DNA of 64,000 bases, from positions 434,001 to 498,000 of the forward strand of contig NZ_CP114606.1 in NCBI RefSeq assembly GCF_033558715.1. The letters run 5' to 3'. The notes below the pieces were generated by a model that was not told where the DNA came from, did not search any database, and worked only from the letters and a program-made list of their open reading frames with translations. Position numbers and translations under genes: made by a program. Below are positions 17,822 through 27,949 of this stretch, one piece after another; position 1 is the first letter of the stretch; every line of letters starts with the position of its first letter. The DNA comes from Acinetobacter sp. YWS30-1. GTDB lineage: Bacteria > Pseudomonadota > Gammaproteobacteria > Pseudomonadales > Moraxellaceae.

Positions 17822-19087
17822 TTACTGGCGAATCTGACCATCACCGAAGACTACCCATTTCTGAGAAGTCAGGCCTTCTAGGCCAACCGGGCCGCGGGCA
17901 TGAATCTTATCCGTCGAAATACCGATTTCCGCCCCTAAGCCATATTCAAAACCATCGGCAAAGCGGGTAGAGGCATTGATCATTACTGAACTCGAATCTA
18001 CACCAGCTAAAAATTCACGAGCGATGCTGTAATTCTCAGTAATAATTGAATCAGTATGATGCGAGCCATATTTATTGATATGTTCAATGGCTTCCTCAAC
18101 ACCCGATACGATTTTAACTGCCAGAATCGGACCCAGATATTCGGTGTACCAGTCTTCTTCTGTCGCTGCGACTACCTGATTGCCCAAGATACGCTGGGTT
18201 TCACGACAACCACGAAGTTCCACCTGTTTTTCCTGATACAGCTCAGCAATTCGAGGCAGGAAATCTTCAGCCACTTTCTCATCAACCAGCAAAGTTTCCA
18301 TGGCATTACATACGCCATAACGATGGGTTTTGGCATTTAAAGCAATTGGCAGGGCTTTGAGCAGATCAGCCTGTGCTTCGACATAGACATGGCAATTCCC
18401 GTCCAGATGTTTAATCACAGGCACACGTGCCTCTTCAGTAATGCGTTCAATTAAGCCTTTACCACCACGCGGTACGATCACATCGACATATTCAGTCAGA
18501 GTAATCAGCTGGCCAACTGCAGCACGGTCAGTCGTATTAATCACCTGAACTGATGCTTCAGGTAAACTTGCCACTTTTAAGCCATGCTGGATGGCAGTTG
18601 CAATGGCCTGGTTAGATTCCAGAGCTTCTGAACCGCCACGCAGAATAATCGCATTTCCAGATTTTAATGCCAGTGAAGCAGCTTCCAGAGTTACATTCGG
18701 ACGTGATTCATAAATCATGCCCACTACGCCCAAAGGCACACGCATCTTGCCAAGCTGAATCCCTGTAGGACGGTAAGCCATATCAGTGATTTCACCAATT
18801 GGATCTTTCAGGCTGATCACATCTTTCAGGCCCTGTAACATACCTTTAAAGCGTGCGGGGTTGAGTTCTAAGCGATCAAGCAGGGCACTATCCAGATTGT
18901 TCTGGTGAGCTTTATTCATATCAATCTGGTTAGCAGCCAGAATAGCAGCTTGACTGTTTTCTAAAGCGGTATAAATTGCTGACAATGCGCTGTTTTTAGT
19001 TTGGGTAGACGCACGAGCCAAAATGCGAGAAGCCTGGCGTGCCTGCTGTCCTACCGTTTGCATATATTGTTCAATAGACTCTTGCAT
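17822..19087 (-). CDS. proA: Gamma-glutamyl phosphate reductase
   Basis: NADPH-dependent second step of proline biosynthesis, reducing gamma-glutamyl phosphate to glutamate semialdehyde. The 421-residue product has the aldehyde-dehydrogenase-like fold with the catalytic Cys in [11 protein letters not shown], the family motif [10 protein letters not shown], and the C-terminal [21 protein letters not shown]. Monocistronic here: proB is not adjacent, and a terminator follows directly. Confidence 0.97.
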   Translation of the reverse strand: MQESIEQYMQTVGQQARQASRILARASTQTKNSALSAIYTALENSQAAILAANQIDMNKAHQNNLDSALLDRLELNPARFKGMLQGLKDVISLKDPIGEITDMAYRPTGIQLGKMRVPLGVVGMIYESRPNVTLEAASLALKSGNAIILRGGSEALESNQAIATAIQHGLKVASLPEASVQVINTTDRAAVGQLITLTEYVDVIVPRGGKGLIERITEEARVPVIKHLDGNCHVYVEAQADLLKALPIALNAKTHRYGVCNAMETLLVDEKVAEDFLPRIAELYQEKQVELRGCRETQRILGNQVVAATEEDWYTEYLGPILAVKIVSGVEEAIEHINKYGSHHTDSIITENYSIAREFLAGVDSSSVMINASTRFADGFEYGLGAEIGISTDKIHARGPVGLEGLTSQKWVVFGDGQIRQ

Positions 19088-19411
19088 AGCGGTTCAATCA
19101 CTTAGAAATTTCACTTTGATATTAACAGTCTGATGCCGGACAATGAAGCCCATCACTTAAAAATCATAAGCTTTTCACTGTTTCTAAACATTTTGAAATT
19201 GTTTTATCTTTAAAAGCAGATAAGTGGTTGTCGAATCAGTTGCTTGTGAAAAGCCGCTCTGTATAGAATGAAATGTAGCGACATAGATGTCATTGATATA
19301 ATTACTACAGCGCAGGATGCGTGTTCAGGATAATCGGAATAATCCTGAAGCATAAGATCTGTAAATAATGACTTGCACAATAAAAATAAGGCAAGGACGG
19401 AGGAAAGGAAT
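19088..19411. other. Divergent intergenic region proA / hydrolase
   Basis: About 320 bases between oppositely oriented genes. Both promoters must lie here, but no -35/-10 pair stood out. The strong Shine-Dalgarno of the hydrolase (GGAGGAAAGG) is at the right edge. Confidence 0.45.
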
Positions 19412-20749
19412 ATGAATTCCATTATCCAGATGGATGCCCAGGCATTGGACCAACATAGCCATTACGGTTTTTTTGATCTTTATGATAAGCACAGTTTCAA
19501 GCAACCAGCACGTACGACATGGATCGATGGCTGGAAAATCGAGTATATGGCCATTGCGCGTCCTGATACTTTGCATATGCGCCCAATGGTGATTATTGGG
19601 GGAGCTTTTCAGAACTTTAATTCTTACAAATATTGTGTAGAACAGTTATTTGATGCGGGACCTATTATTTTAATTGATTTACCTTCCATGGGGGCCAACC
19701 AGCAAATTACTAACGTTGATACCGGCTTATCTGCAGGAACACTTGAACTGGAAGATCTGGCAGCGATGCTAGGCCAATGGCTGGAGCAGATGCAACTGCC
19801 TAAGGTGGCTATTCTGGGAATGTCTTTAGGTTCAGTGGTGGCTTCCTGCCTGGCAGATCAGCGTCCTGAACTGGTAGACCGTATGATTTTGATGGGTGTA
19901 ATGCAGAAAACCCGCAAAAGCTGGCGCATGCTGCTGGAAGAATCTCTACATTTAATGAAAGAACAGCGCATGGACGAATTTGGCCAAGCGGTGATTCTGT
20001 ATCTGGTCAATCATGCACGTTTAAAGGAAACCCGCATGTCACCAACAGCAAAACGGCTGTTCTTTAAGCAGATGTCCGAGTTTACAGCGACAGAACAGGA
20101 CCGCTATGACATCAACTGTAACCGTCTTTTAAGACTGACCAATGTACCGATTCCTCAATGCAAAGTTTTGGTGGCTTGCGGGCAGTATGACAGCTTTACC
20201 TTGCCGCATGAAAATGCCAATTTTGCCCTGCAATGTCCAAATATGCAGTATGTGCAGATTGCTTCTGCAGATCATGTGCCTCAGTTACAGCGCCGTAAAG
20301 AAACCATGCATCTATTTGCAACTTTCCTGCGTGATGAGCCGGTTGATCAACTCGAAGGTATTATCCCGTTCACCCGTGAACAGATGCAGCAGATCGAACG
20401 ACGTGGGGAAGAGCGGATTACGGTTCAGGATCCACAGCGTTATTTAAGTCATCGTCATTCTGATCTGGTATTCAAGGCAGAAATTATCGATATGAATTTC
20501 TTTGGGGTGTTGCTGGAATTGGAACCTGGATTAACCGATCAGGCAGCCGCATATCCACGTGATCTGGCTTTACATTTGGAAGATGAAGAAGGGGAGTTTA
20601 AGATCGAATGTTTAATCTTCGAGCATGATGGCACTCAGTTACGTGCTTTGTTCAAGCATGGCAGTTTTGATGTAGCAGAGCGTTTATTACGTTTTGTCCA
20701 GAAAGAGAAAGCAATTCAACAGGCTGAAGTATTCGATGCAGTCATCTAA
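19412..20749 (+). CDS. Alpha/beta hydrolase with C-terminal PilZ-like domain
   Basis: Two-part protein of 445 residues. Residues 50-310 form an alpha/beta hydrolase with nucleophile elbow GMSLG (Ser138), a likely acid Asp260 (GQYD) and His288 (ADHVPQ), so a full catalytic triad is present. Residues about 325-425 look like a divergent PilZ domain: an Arg-rich RRGEER, then IIDMNFFGVLLEL matching the D/N-x-S-x-x-G beta-strand pattern loosely, with Asn in place of Ser. No signal peptide. I chose ATG 19412 because GGAGGAAAGG lies just before it; the frame opens at 19373. The substrate is unknown and c-di-GMP binding is inference. Confidence 0.75.
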   Translation: MNSIIQMDAQALDQHSHYGFFDLYDKHSFKQPARTTWIDGWKIEYMAIARPDTLHMRPMVIIGGAFQNFNSYKYCVEQLFDAGPIILIDLPSMGANQQITNVDTGLSAGTLELEDLAAMLGQWLEQMQLPKVAILGMSLGSVVASCLADQRPELVDRMILMGVMQKTRKSWRMLLEESLHLMKEQRMDEFGQAVILYLVNHARLKETRMSPTAKRLFFKQMSEFTATEQDRYDINCNRLLRLTNVPIPQCKVLVACGQYDSFTLPHENANFALQCPNMQYVQIASADHVPQLQRRKETMHLFATFLRDEPVDQLEGIIPFTREQMQQIERRGEERITVQDPQRYLSHRHSDLVFKAEIIDMNFFGVLLELEPGLTDQAAAYPRDLALHLEDEEGEFKIECLIFEHDGTQLRALFKHGSFDVAERLLRFVQKEKAIQQAEVFDAVI

Positions 20750-20763
20750 AACAATAGAATTCA

Positions 20764-20798
20764 TAAAAAAACAGCGTAATTAAACGCTGTTTTTTTTC
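20764..20798. terminator. Bidirectional terminator, hydrolase / methyltransferase
   Basis: ACAGCGT and ACGCTGT arms between an A run and a T run serve both convergent genes. It overlaps the last codons of the methyltransferase. Confidence 0.85.
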
Positions 20799-21643
20799 AC
20801 CGCATGAATCATCCAGACTAAATCGCCCAAATGTTCATCCTGTTCATAATGAGGACTCTGCTGTCGAGGTTCTGCAAAATAACGTTGTGGCTGTTCGACC
20901 TCCACCCGCATAAACCCAGCTTGCTGAAAAAACTGCTGTAGTTCTTGGGGCGATTTAAAATGAAAGGTGAATGCACTGCGTGAGATAAATTTTAGCAGAC
21001 GACTACAGGCCCAGATAAAGCTTGCCAGTCTGTTTTTGACCGGTTCAGGGTAAATATCACTGAGATAATGCACTTCACTGAAACCTTGACCATATTCGTT
21101 AATACCTTTGAGCAAGGTAAACAGCATTTTTTGATCAAAGTAATTGATCAGGCCTTCATTAATAATGACTAAAGGCTGCTGCGGGTCAAAGACTTTAAAA
21201 ATATTCGCCAGTTCTGCACTAAAAATATCGCCGCTCAATACTTCCGGGGCATCCTGATCAATCTGCTGCAAAGCATTAGTTTTGATCTTGGCCATATCGG
21301 GCAGATCCAATTCCCGATAATTAATCCCGGGAAATTTCTGTCTAAAATTCCAGCTGCGTGGGGATAAGCCACTGGCAATTTCCAGTACCTGTAATTGAGG
21401 ATATTCACTAATTAACTGACCTAAGTGTTCGTCAATCATTTGATGACGCTGTTTCAGGGTGGTGCGCATACTGCCACCTACATGACGCTCAGCCCATGAC
21501 TCCAATGGATGAACCAGTTTGGCAAGGAATTTACCTTTAGAGGTGGCAAATACCGGATGTGAAATCCCCATTTTGTACCAGATATAGCCAGTATAATGTG
21601 CAGTAAAAGAAATATGGCGGTGTTGTGAAAGAGATTCTGTCAT
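20780..21643 (-). CDS. Class I SAM-dependent methyltransferase, LCM/TcmP type
   Basis: Product of 287 residues. The SAM-binding core is visible: VLEIASGLSPRSWNF near residue 86 (motif I, E-x-A-x-G), a Tyr-Arg-Glu-Leu-Asp-Leu-Pro acidic strand near 111, and VIINEGLINYF around 160. The EGL-hYF pattern is characteristic of the leucine carboxyl methyltransferase (PPM1/LCMT, TcmP-like) superfamily, which methylates carboxyl or hydroxyl groups of varied substrates. No signal peptide. It converges on the hydrolase gene and is followed upstream by nagZ in the same direction, 120 bases away behind a terminator. The substrate cannot be told. Confidence 0.75.
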   Translation of the reverse strand: MTESLSQHRHISFTAHYTGYIWYKMGISHPVFATSKGKFLAKLVHPLESWAERHVGGSMRTTLKQRHQMIDEHLGQLISEYPQLQVLEIASGLSPRSWNFRQKFPGINYRELDLPDMAKIKTNALQQIDQDAPEVLSGDIFSAELANIFKVFDPQQPLVIINEGLINYFDQKMLFTLLKGINEYGQGFSEVHYLSDIYPEPVKNRLASFIWACSRLLKFISRSAFTFHFKSPQELQQFFQQAGFMRVEVEQPQRYFAEPRQQSPHYEQDEHLGDLVWMIHAVKKNSV

Positions 21644-21717
21644 GTCGTCCTGACCTTATTGTTGTTTTAATTCAATGCTGCTCATCAATATAGCAGTCTT
21701 TTCAACATGATAATAAA

Positions 21718-21743
21718 AAAGGAACACCTTGTCGTGTTCCTTT
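21718..21743 (-). terminator. Terminator of nagZ
   Basis: AAAGGAACAC and GTGTTCCTTT arms around CTTGTC, flanked on the left by an A run that is the U tract of the minus-strand transcript. Confidence 0.85.
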
Positions 21744-21766
21744 GTCGTATTCAGATCATTTAAAAA

Positions 21767-22789
21767 TTACAGAACCTGATCTCTAAACTGGCTGATTTCA
21801 TCACAGATCTGGCGCCATTCATCTCCAAGATCCAGCTCAGTGCCGATCTGAATCTCTGGAATTTTTCCGCGCATACGTTCCAGACGCTGCTGATTGGGCA
21901 GTGGCAGCTCCTGAATGCCCTCAAGCGCAATACATTGTGCTGCGCGATCATTGCAGACCAATCCCATATCACAACCTGCTTTCAATGCTGCCTGAATGCG
22001 GGCATCGGCACCGCCAGCCACACAGGCAGCCTGCATGCTTAAATCATCCGAGAACAGTACGCCGTCGAATCCAAGTTCTTGGCGTAACACTTTCTGAATC
22101 CAGAATTCTGAGAAACCCGCTGGATTTGGATCTACCTGACTATAGATGACATGGGCAGGCATAAGCGCATCCAGTTGGGATTGTAACTGGATAAAAGTCT
22201 GCATATCCTTTTGCTGGATTTCTTCATAGCTGCGCATATCAATGGCAGCGGCCACATGCGAATCGGCCTTAACCGAACCATGTCCCGGGAAATGCTTACC
22301 GGTCGAAGCCATGCCAGCACGTTTCATACCTTTCAGAAAAGCACTAGCTAGTGGAATAATATCCTGAATATTTCTGGCAAAGCTACGGTCGCCAATCACA
22401 TCACTAATATCATTCAGATCCAGTACAGGCGCAAAACTGAAGTCAATTCCGACAGCCAGTACTTCAGTCGCCATCAACCAGCCACATTTCTCGGCCAGTT
22501 CCAGCGCTTTTTCACGATCCGTCTGATAAAGCTCACCAAATTTGCCCATGGCAGGCAGCAGGGTAAAGCCCTGTTTCAGGCGCTGTACCCGGCCACCTTC
22601 CTGATCCACCGCAATCAGAATATCTGGACGGACCTGACGCATATGATCAGTCAAAGCGCGGACTTGGGCAGGAGATTCAATATTGCGACCGAATAAAATC
22701 ACACCACCGACTTGTGGTGCACCCAAGAGTTCAATATCTTCTTGAGTAAGGGTAGTGCCTGCGATGTCGAGCATCAATGCGCCAATCAT
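21767..22789 (-). CDS. nagZ: Beta-N-acetylhexosaminidase (cell-wall recycling)
   Basis: Cytoplasmic glycoside hydrolase family 3 enzyme that removes GlcNAc from 1,6-anhydro-muropeptides during peptidoglycan recycling. It helps produce the inducers of AmpC-type regulation in species that have them. From ATG 22789 the protein is 340 residues, the E. coli length, beginning MIGALMLDIAGTTL. The catalytic-loop signature KHFPGHGSVKADSH and the substrate pocket IAVDQEGGRVQRL are intact, as is the nucleophile region FSDDLSM. A longer frame to 22825 adds 12 non-conserved residues. Divergent from the tail-specific protease. Confidence 0.94.
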   Translation of the reverse strand: MIGALMLDIAGTTLTQEDIELLGAPQVGGVILFGRNIESPAQVRALTDHMRQVRPDILIAVDQEGGRVQRLKQGFTLLPAMGKFGELYQTDREKALELAEKCGWLMATEVLAVGIDFSFAPVLDLNDISDVIGDRSFARNIQDIIPLASAFLKGMKRAGMASTGKHFPGHGSVKADSHVAAAIDMRSYEEIQQKDMQTFIQLQSQLDALMPAHVIYSQVDPNPAGFSEFWIQKVLRQELGFDGVLFSDDLSMQAACVAGGADARIQAALKAGCDMGLVCNDRAAQCIALEGIQELPLPNQQRLERMRGKIPEIQIGTELDLGDEWRQICDEISQFRDQVL

Positions 22790-22988
22790 ATGTGGAATCC
22801 ATTTTAGAATTTTCGGGGAAAACAATACCTGAATTCTGCAATGATTTGCTACACTTTGTCAGCACAGAATATGATAAAACTACACGACATAAACATATTA
22901 AGTTGTTTAAGATGCTGAATACTTTAAGTTCTGCTCGAAAAGCAACACGGTCAAATTGGTCTTGAGGCCAAGGAAGTACGAATTATTT

Positions 22989-25178
22989 ATGAAATTTCAA
23001 ACAATAGCTTGTGCAGTTGCGATTGCGACAGGCGGATTATTTTTTACCCATGTGGTGAATGATGCAATTGCAGCTGATGGTAAAGAAGTAGTCAGCAAAG
23101 CAGTGCTTCAACCTTCTCAAGAACAGGCATTGGTATCCCGACAACTGGCAACTCTCGTTGATCGCCAACATTATTTGAATATGCGTCTGGATGCTCAGAC
23201 TTCACAGCGTATCTTTGATTTTTATATTGATAGTCTGGATGCAGATCACAGTCTTTTTCTGGCATCTGAAATAGAAGATTATAAAAAACGCTATGGCGCT
23301 ACTTTCGGTGCCAATCTGAAAGCCGGCAATTTGTCTGGCCCTTATGAAATTCATGCGCAGTATCGTGAGCGTTTAGCCCAGTTCTATACCTTTATGCTGG
23401 AAGAACTGAAAAAACCGCAAAACCTGAATCAGAAGAATGTATATATTGAAACGGATCGCGAAAAAGCGCCATTCTTTAAAACTCAGGCTGAACAACGTGC
23501 TCACTGGTCAAAAATGCTGGTTTCTCAGCTGATTAACCTGACGATCAGTAAGGAAGAAGAGCAAGCTAAGCAGAATGCACTCAAAGCCAATCCAGAACTG
23601 GCAAATGGCCAGGATCTGACTGGGCCGGAAGATTTAACGCCTGCTCAAACTCTGACTAAGCGTTATACCCGTCAGTTAGAGCGTCTCAGCCGGATCAAGA
23701 GTGATGATGTGCTGGACAAAACCCTGAATGCGATGATGCTGACTTATGATCCGCACAGTAATTATTTCCCGCCTGTAGATGCGATGGAGCTGAACCGTCA
23801 GACTACATTGCAGCTGGAAGGGATTGGGGTGTCGATTCGTCCGGAACGTGGTAATGAAGATTACACCAAGATTGAAACCATTGTAGAAGGTGGGCCTGCC
23901 AGCAAATCAGGACAGGTAAAATCAGGTGACCGTATTGTTGGCGTTGCTCAAGACGGCGAACAGATGGTTGATGTAATCGGCTGGCCGAGCAATGAAATTG
24001 TTGGCCTGATTCGTGGTAAGCGCGGCACCAAAGTAACGCTGAAGTTATTAGGCCCGGGTGCGACCATGGGACAGGCGCGTAATGTTAGTCTTGTACGTGA
24101 TGTGATTCAGGAAGAAGATGCCGGGGTTAGAACCCGTACCGTTGAAATCCAGCGTGATGGTAAAAAATATCAATATGGTGTGATTGAAATTCCATCTTTC
24201 TATCTGAACTATCGTGCCCGTCGTGCGGGTACCGACTACCGTTCCGTATCAGAAGATACCAATAAGGCCCTGAAAGAGCTGGCTGCGAAGAATGTTGCCG
24301 GTATTATTGTAGACTTGCGCAATAACCCGGGTGGTTCACTTGAAGAAGTGGCACGTATGCTGGGACAGGTGATCAAGTCAGGTCCTGTGGTTCAGATTCG
24401 TGATGGTAACGGTAATGTCAGCGTCTTTGAAGATGATGATGGTGGTGCACAAACTTATGCCGGTCCATTGGCAGTAATGGTGAACCTGGCTTCTGCATCT
24501 GCAAGTGAAATTTATTCAGCAGCAATTCAGGATTATGAACGTGGCATCGTGATTGGTAGTACCACAACAGGTAAAGGAACTGCGCAGGTTCAGCTGGATA
24601 GCTTGGCACATGGTCAGGCAACACTGACTCAGCGTAAGTTCTACCGTGTGACGGGGGGTAGTACCCAAAACAAGGGCGTGATTCCGGATATCAAGCTGGT
24701 CGATATCTATAACGAAGAGTTTGGTGAACGTAAGGCTAAAAATGCCCTAGAGTGGGATACGATTCCAACTGCACCATTTAAACGTGAAGGTGTGGTACAA
24801 AAATATGTACCGGAACTGGCCAAGTTATCTCAACAGCGTGTCGCTCAGAATCCTCAATTCAAGTATCTGGAACAGCGTACAGCGGCTATGAAAAAAGTCG
24901 AAGACCAAAAACGTGTAGTTCTGGATCTGGAACAGCGTAAAGCTGAGTTGCTGGATATCGAGCGTAAAGCTTTAGAAGCTGAAAATGCCCGCCGTGCTGC
25001 AACCGGCCTGAAACCTTATCCAAACTGGGAAAGTTATCAGGCATCTCTGGATGCCATGGTTGAAGCCCGGGCGAAAATGAAAGCCAAAGAGCGTCCGGCA
25101 TTACCGGAAGAAGAAGCTTTTGTGCTGGAAGCCGCACATGTCTTGGCTGACTATGCTCAAGTACAGTCAAAACAGTAA
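22989..25178 (+). CDS. prc: Tail-specific (C-terminal processing) protease
   Basis: Periplasmic serine protease that degrades proteins with nonpolar C termini and trims envelope proteins. From ATG 22989 (AAGGAAG 13 bases upstream) it has 729 residues: a signal peptide (cleaved near AIAADG), the N-terminal helical domain, a PDZ domain at roughly 245-335 (LEGIGVSIR, GGPASKSGQVKSGDRIVGV), and the S41 catalytic domain with NNPGGSLEE, the nucleophile Ser in SASASEIYSAA and the Lys in TTTGKGTAQ. A Lys/Glu-rich C-terminal helical region follows. Frame 22956 would add 11 residues that spoil the signal peptide. Confidence 0.95.
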   Translation: MKFQTIACAVAIATGGLFFTHVVNDAIAADGKEVVSKAVLQPSQEQALVSRQLATLVDRQHYLNMRLDAQTSQRIFDFYIDSLDADHSLFLASEIEDYKKRYGATFGANLKAGNLSGPYEIHAQYRERLAQFYTFMLEELKKPQNLNQKNVYIETDREKAPFFKTQAEQRAHWSKMLVSQLINLTISKEEEQAKQNALKANPELANGQDLTGPEDLTPAQTLTKRYTRQLERLSRIKSDDVLDKTLNAMMLTYDPHSNYFPPVDAMELNRQTTLQLEGIGVSIRPERGNEDYTKIETIVEGGPASKSGQVKSGDRIVGVAQDGEQMVDVIGWPSNEIVGLIRGKRGTKVTLKLLGPGATMGQARNVSLVRDVIQEEDAGVRTRTVEIQRDGKKYQYGVIEIPSFYLNYRARRAGTDYRSVSEDTNKALKELAAKNVAGIIVDLRNNPGGSLEEVARMLGQVIKSGPVVQIRDGNGNVSVFEDDDGGAQTYAGPLAVMVNLASASASEIYSAAIQDYERGIVIGSTTTGKGTAQVQLDSLAHGQATLTQRKFYRVTGGSTQNKGVIPDIKLVDIYNEEFGERKAKNALEWDTIPTAPFKREGVVQKYVPELAKLSQQRVAQNPQFKYLEQRTAAMKKVEDQKRVVLDLEQRKAELLDIERKALEAENARRAATGLKPYPNWESYQASLDAMVEARAKMKAKERPALPEEEAFVLEAAHVLADYAQVQSKQ

Positions 25179-25604
25179 CTTTAACATAAAGTAATATAAG
25201 TTCTAAAAACAGCCTATTTCGATAGGCTGTTTTTTTGTGCAAATAAAATGCAATATCAATTAAATATAAAGTGCTATGTAACTAAATAAAAAAGAAAAAT
25301 TTGTGATTTATGTCGAATAAAAAAGCTGGAATATTAAATTTAATCAATTGATAAAATCTCAAAGACTTCTAATATATAAGCTGAATTTTTATTTTATCGA
25401 TTCAGGGCAATTTTAAACTTCACTCCAGCTACTGAAGAGATAAAAATATTGCAATAAATTTTGTATATAGCTTCAAGTTTGAAGCAGTCGGGATGAACTC
25501 TGAAAAGAGTATTTTATTTTTTATAGGGCGTAAATTTAGCGGGGAATCGTGCGAATACAGCTGCGCAATAAAATAAAAATGATCGCCCAGATGGAACATT
25601 TTAT
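25179..25604. other. Intergenic region upstream of the MHYT-GGDEF-EAL gene
   Basis: The prc terminator occupies 25205-25236. The remaining 370 bases are AT-rich. I saw no c-di-GMP riboswitch, small gene or clear promoter. Confidence 0.5.
25205..25236 (+). terminator. Terminator of prc
   Basis: ACAGCCTAT and ATAGGCTGT arms around TTCG, between A and T runs. Confidence 0.9.
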
Positions 25605-27662
25605 ATGATTCATGCTCATCATGATGTCAGTCTGCTCATTGGATCGATGGCTGTGGCATTTATTGCCTGCTATTTGACGCTTACGCTTGAGCAGATGCTA
25701 TTTCGTAATGTATCGCTAAGGTTGAAAACCCTTATTTTACTGTTCAGCGGTGGCTTGCTGGGGCTAGCAATCTGGGGAATGCATTATGTCGGCATGACGG
25801 CAGCTCATTTTCCTGATGCTTATGATATCGATACTGCACTCACCTTAAGTTCTTATGTGATTGGCTTTGTGGGAGCAACCTTTGCCATCTGGCTCACCAC
25901 CCGTAAAACTTTGCCTTGTGCCCGTCTGATTCTAGGGGCTGTCCTGATGGGGCTGGGTATGTCAGGAATGCACTATGTGGGCATGCTGGGCCTGAATGTT
26001 AAAAATCATGTGACTGCCTATCACCCTTTATTAATGATCTGTTCGATTCTGATTGCGACAAGTGGGGCTGGACTCAGTTTCTGGGTGGCATTCAAATATC
26101 GACAGGCAGTGCAAAGTACGATCCGGATGAAGCTCGTGGTCGCAAGTATGCTCACGTTGACCATTGTCGGGATGCATTATACGGGAATGGCGGCACTCAG
26201 TTTTTATGAAAATGCCCATCCATTGAGCCAGATCAGTCATTCCCACTATGACTTGCTATTTTCAGTCATCCTGATTAGTTGTCTGGTACTGGTGACTGCA
26301 TTTGGCGTAGCCATGCTGGAGTTACGCTTTGAATCACGTAACCGTCAGCTGATGCTGGCCAATAAAGAGCTGGCGAATCAGGCGATTCAGGATAATCTCA
26401 CCAAACTGCCAAACCGTTTATATCTGGTCAAATATGCACAATTGCTGTTTTCTGGCCGGCAGCAAGATGCTCAGCATGAAATCGCTTTTTTATATATTGA
26501 TTTGGATCGCTTTAAAGCCGTGAATGATGTGTTTGGCCATCATGTTGGGGATCAGCTACTGATTCAGCTGGCTTATCGTATTCATCAAATTCTGGGAGAT
26601 GATTCCAAACTGCTGCGTATCGGTGGCGATGAATTTCTGCTGGTGCTGGAAAATACTACAGTAGAGCAGGCCTCGAAAATATCAGAAAAGATTCTGGAAC
26701 TGATTCAGGAAAGTTTCCAGATCAGTGGCAAGACCATCAATATCTCGGGCAGTATCGGGATCGCCATGTATCCGAAGCATGGCCAGAATCTGCAGGATCT
26801 GCTGATCAATGCAGATGCCGCCATGTTGACTTCCAAGTATCAGGGACGGAATACCTATTCTGTTTTTAATTTCTCGACCGATCAGCATGAAAGCAAAAGC
26901 CAGAGTAAACTGATCAATGATCTGTATAAGGCAGTAGAAGAACAGCAATTTATCTTGGTTTATCAGCCAAAATTTACCCATGATGAGCAGATCTGTGGTG
27001 TAGAAGCGCTAATCCGCTGGAAGCACCCATTGCATGGTTTGCTGGGTCCGAATATGTTTATTCCCGGAGCAGAAAAAACCGGTTTGATTATTCCGATGGG
27101 CTACTGGGCTCTAGAGCAGGCCTGCAAACAGATTCAGCTCTGGGAAGCTGATCATGCTGATTTTTTCCCAATCGGCGTCAATTTATCTGCGGTTCAGTTT
27201 GAGCATAAGCATCTGATCAGCACACTGGAACAACTTCTGAATCAATATGAAATTGATCCTCAACATTTGATGATCGAGATTACCGAATCGACTGCCATGC
27301 ATCATATTGATTCGAGTATCCGGACTTTGCAGCAGTTGCGTCAAATGGGCATCCAGTTGGCGATTGACGATTTTGGTACCGGGCATTCTAGCTTCCTGTA
27401 TTTAAAAAACCTGCCTGTCGATGAGCTGAAAATTGACAAGGAATTTATTCAGGGTCTGAGTGCAGGTTCCAAGGAAGAAATGATTCTTGAAAGTATTATT
27501 CAGCTGGCCATTAAACTCGGTTTAAAAGTGACAGCTGAAGGAATTGAAACTGTGCAGCAGGCAGAAATTTTAACCCGTTTGGGCTGTCAGCAGATGCAGG
27601 GCTATCTGCTGGGTAAACCGATGGATGTCGAGCAACTTGAAGCTAGGGCCTTTGTTTCTTGA
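25605..27662 (+). CDS. MHYT-sensor GGDEF-EAL cyclic-di-GMP protein
   Basis: Membrane protein of 685 residues. It has three MHYT repeats within the N-terminal transmembrane region (GMHYVGM near 59-64, GMHYVGM near 121-127, GMHYTGM near 189-195), a sensor thought to bind copper and respond to small gases. A GGDEF domain (intact GGDEF at 340-344) and an EAL domain (EAL at 467-469, DDFGTG at 588-593, GYLLGKP near the end) follow. Both enzymatic signatures are intact, so cyclase and phosphodiesterase activity are both possible. The RxxD inhibitory site before GGDEF is missing (GDDS occupies its place). Monocistronic; it likely controls motility or biofilm. Confidence 0.92.
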   Translation: MIHAHHDVSLLIGSMAVAFIACYLTLTLEQMLFRNVSLRLKTLILLFSGGLLGLAIWGMHYVGMTAAHFPDAYDIDTALTLSSYVIGFVGATFAIWLTTRKTLPCARLILGAVLMGLGMSGMHYVGMLGLNVKNHVTAYHPLLMICSILIATSGAGLSFWVAFKYRQAVQSTIRMKLVVASMLTLTIVGMHYTGMAALSFYENAHPLSQISHSHYDLLFSVILISCLVLVTAFGVAMLELRFESRNRQLMLANKELANQAIQDNLTKLPNRLYLVKYAQLLFSGRQQDAQHEIAFLYIDLDRFKAVNDVFGHHVGDQLLIQLAYRIHQILGDDSKLLRIGGDEFLLVLENTTVEQASKISEKILELIQESFQISGKTINISGSIGIAMYPKHGQNLQDLLINADAAMLTSKYQGRNTYSVFNFSTDQHESKSQSKLINDLYKAVEEQQFILVYQPKFTHDEQICGVEALIRWKHPLHGLLGPNMFIPGAEKTGLIIPMGYWALEQACKQIQLWEADHADFFPIGVNLSAVQFEHKHLISTLEQLLNQYEIDPQHLMIEITESTAMHHIDSSIRTLQQLRQMGIQLAIDDFGTGHSSFLYLKNLPVDELKIDKEFIQGLSAGSKEEMILESIIQLAIKLGLKVTAEGIETVQQAEILTRLGCQQMQGYLLGKPMDVEQLEARAFVS

Positions 27663-27949
27663 ACCCGGTAAATCACTATTTAGAATTTTTTATTATTAAA
27701 CTAATCAATTGTAAATTATAAAATTTATGTGGTTATCGATTTATAATTTCTAGATTGGGTAGTGAATTAAATCCGTTAAATCGACGAGCCAAAAAAATAT
27801 CAGTTCAACCAGAAAAGAGAATGGGAAACTGCGATTTCTCCAGTTTATAGGGCTGCTTATTGGCTCTAGAAATCTGCTACAATATCGTCAATTTTTCATA
27901 TTGATCGTATTTGATCTTGAGCACTGCGGTTCTGCAGTAGGTATTTTCC

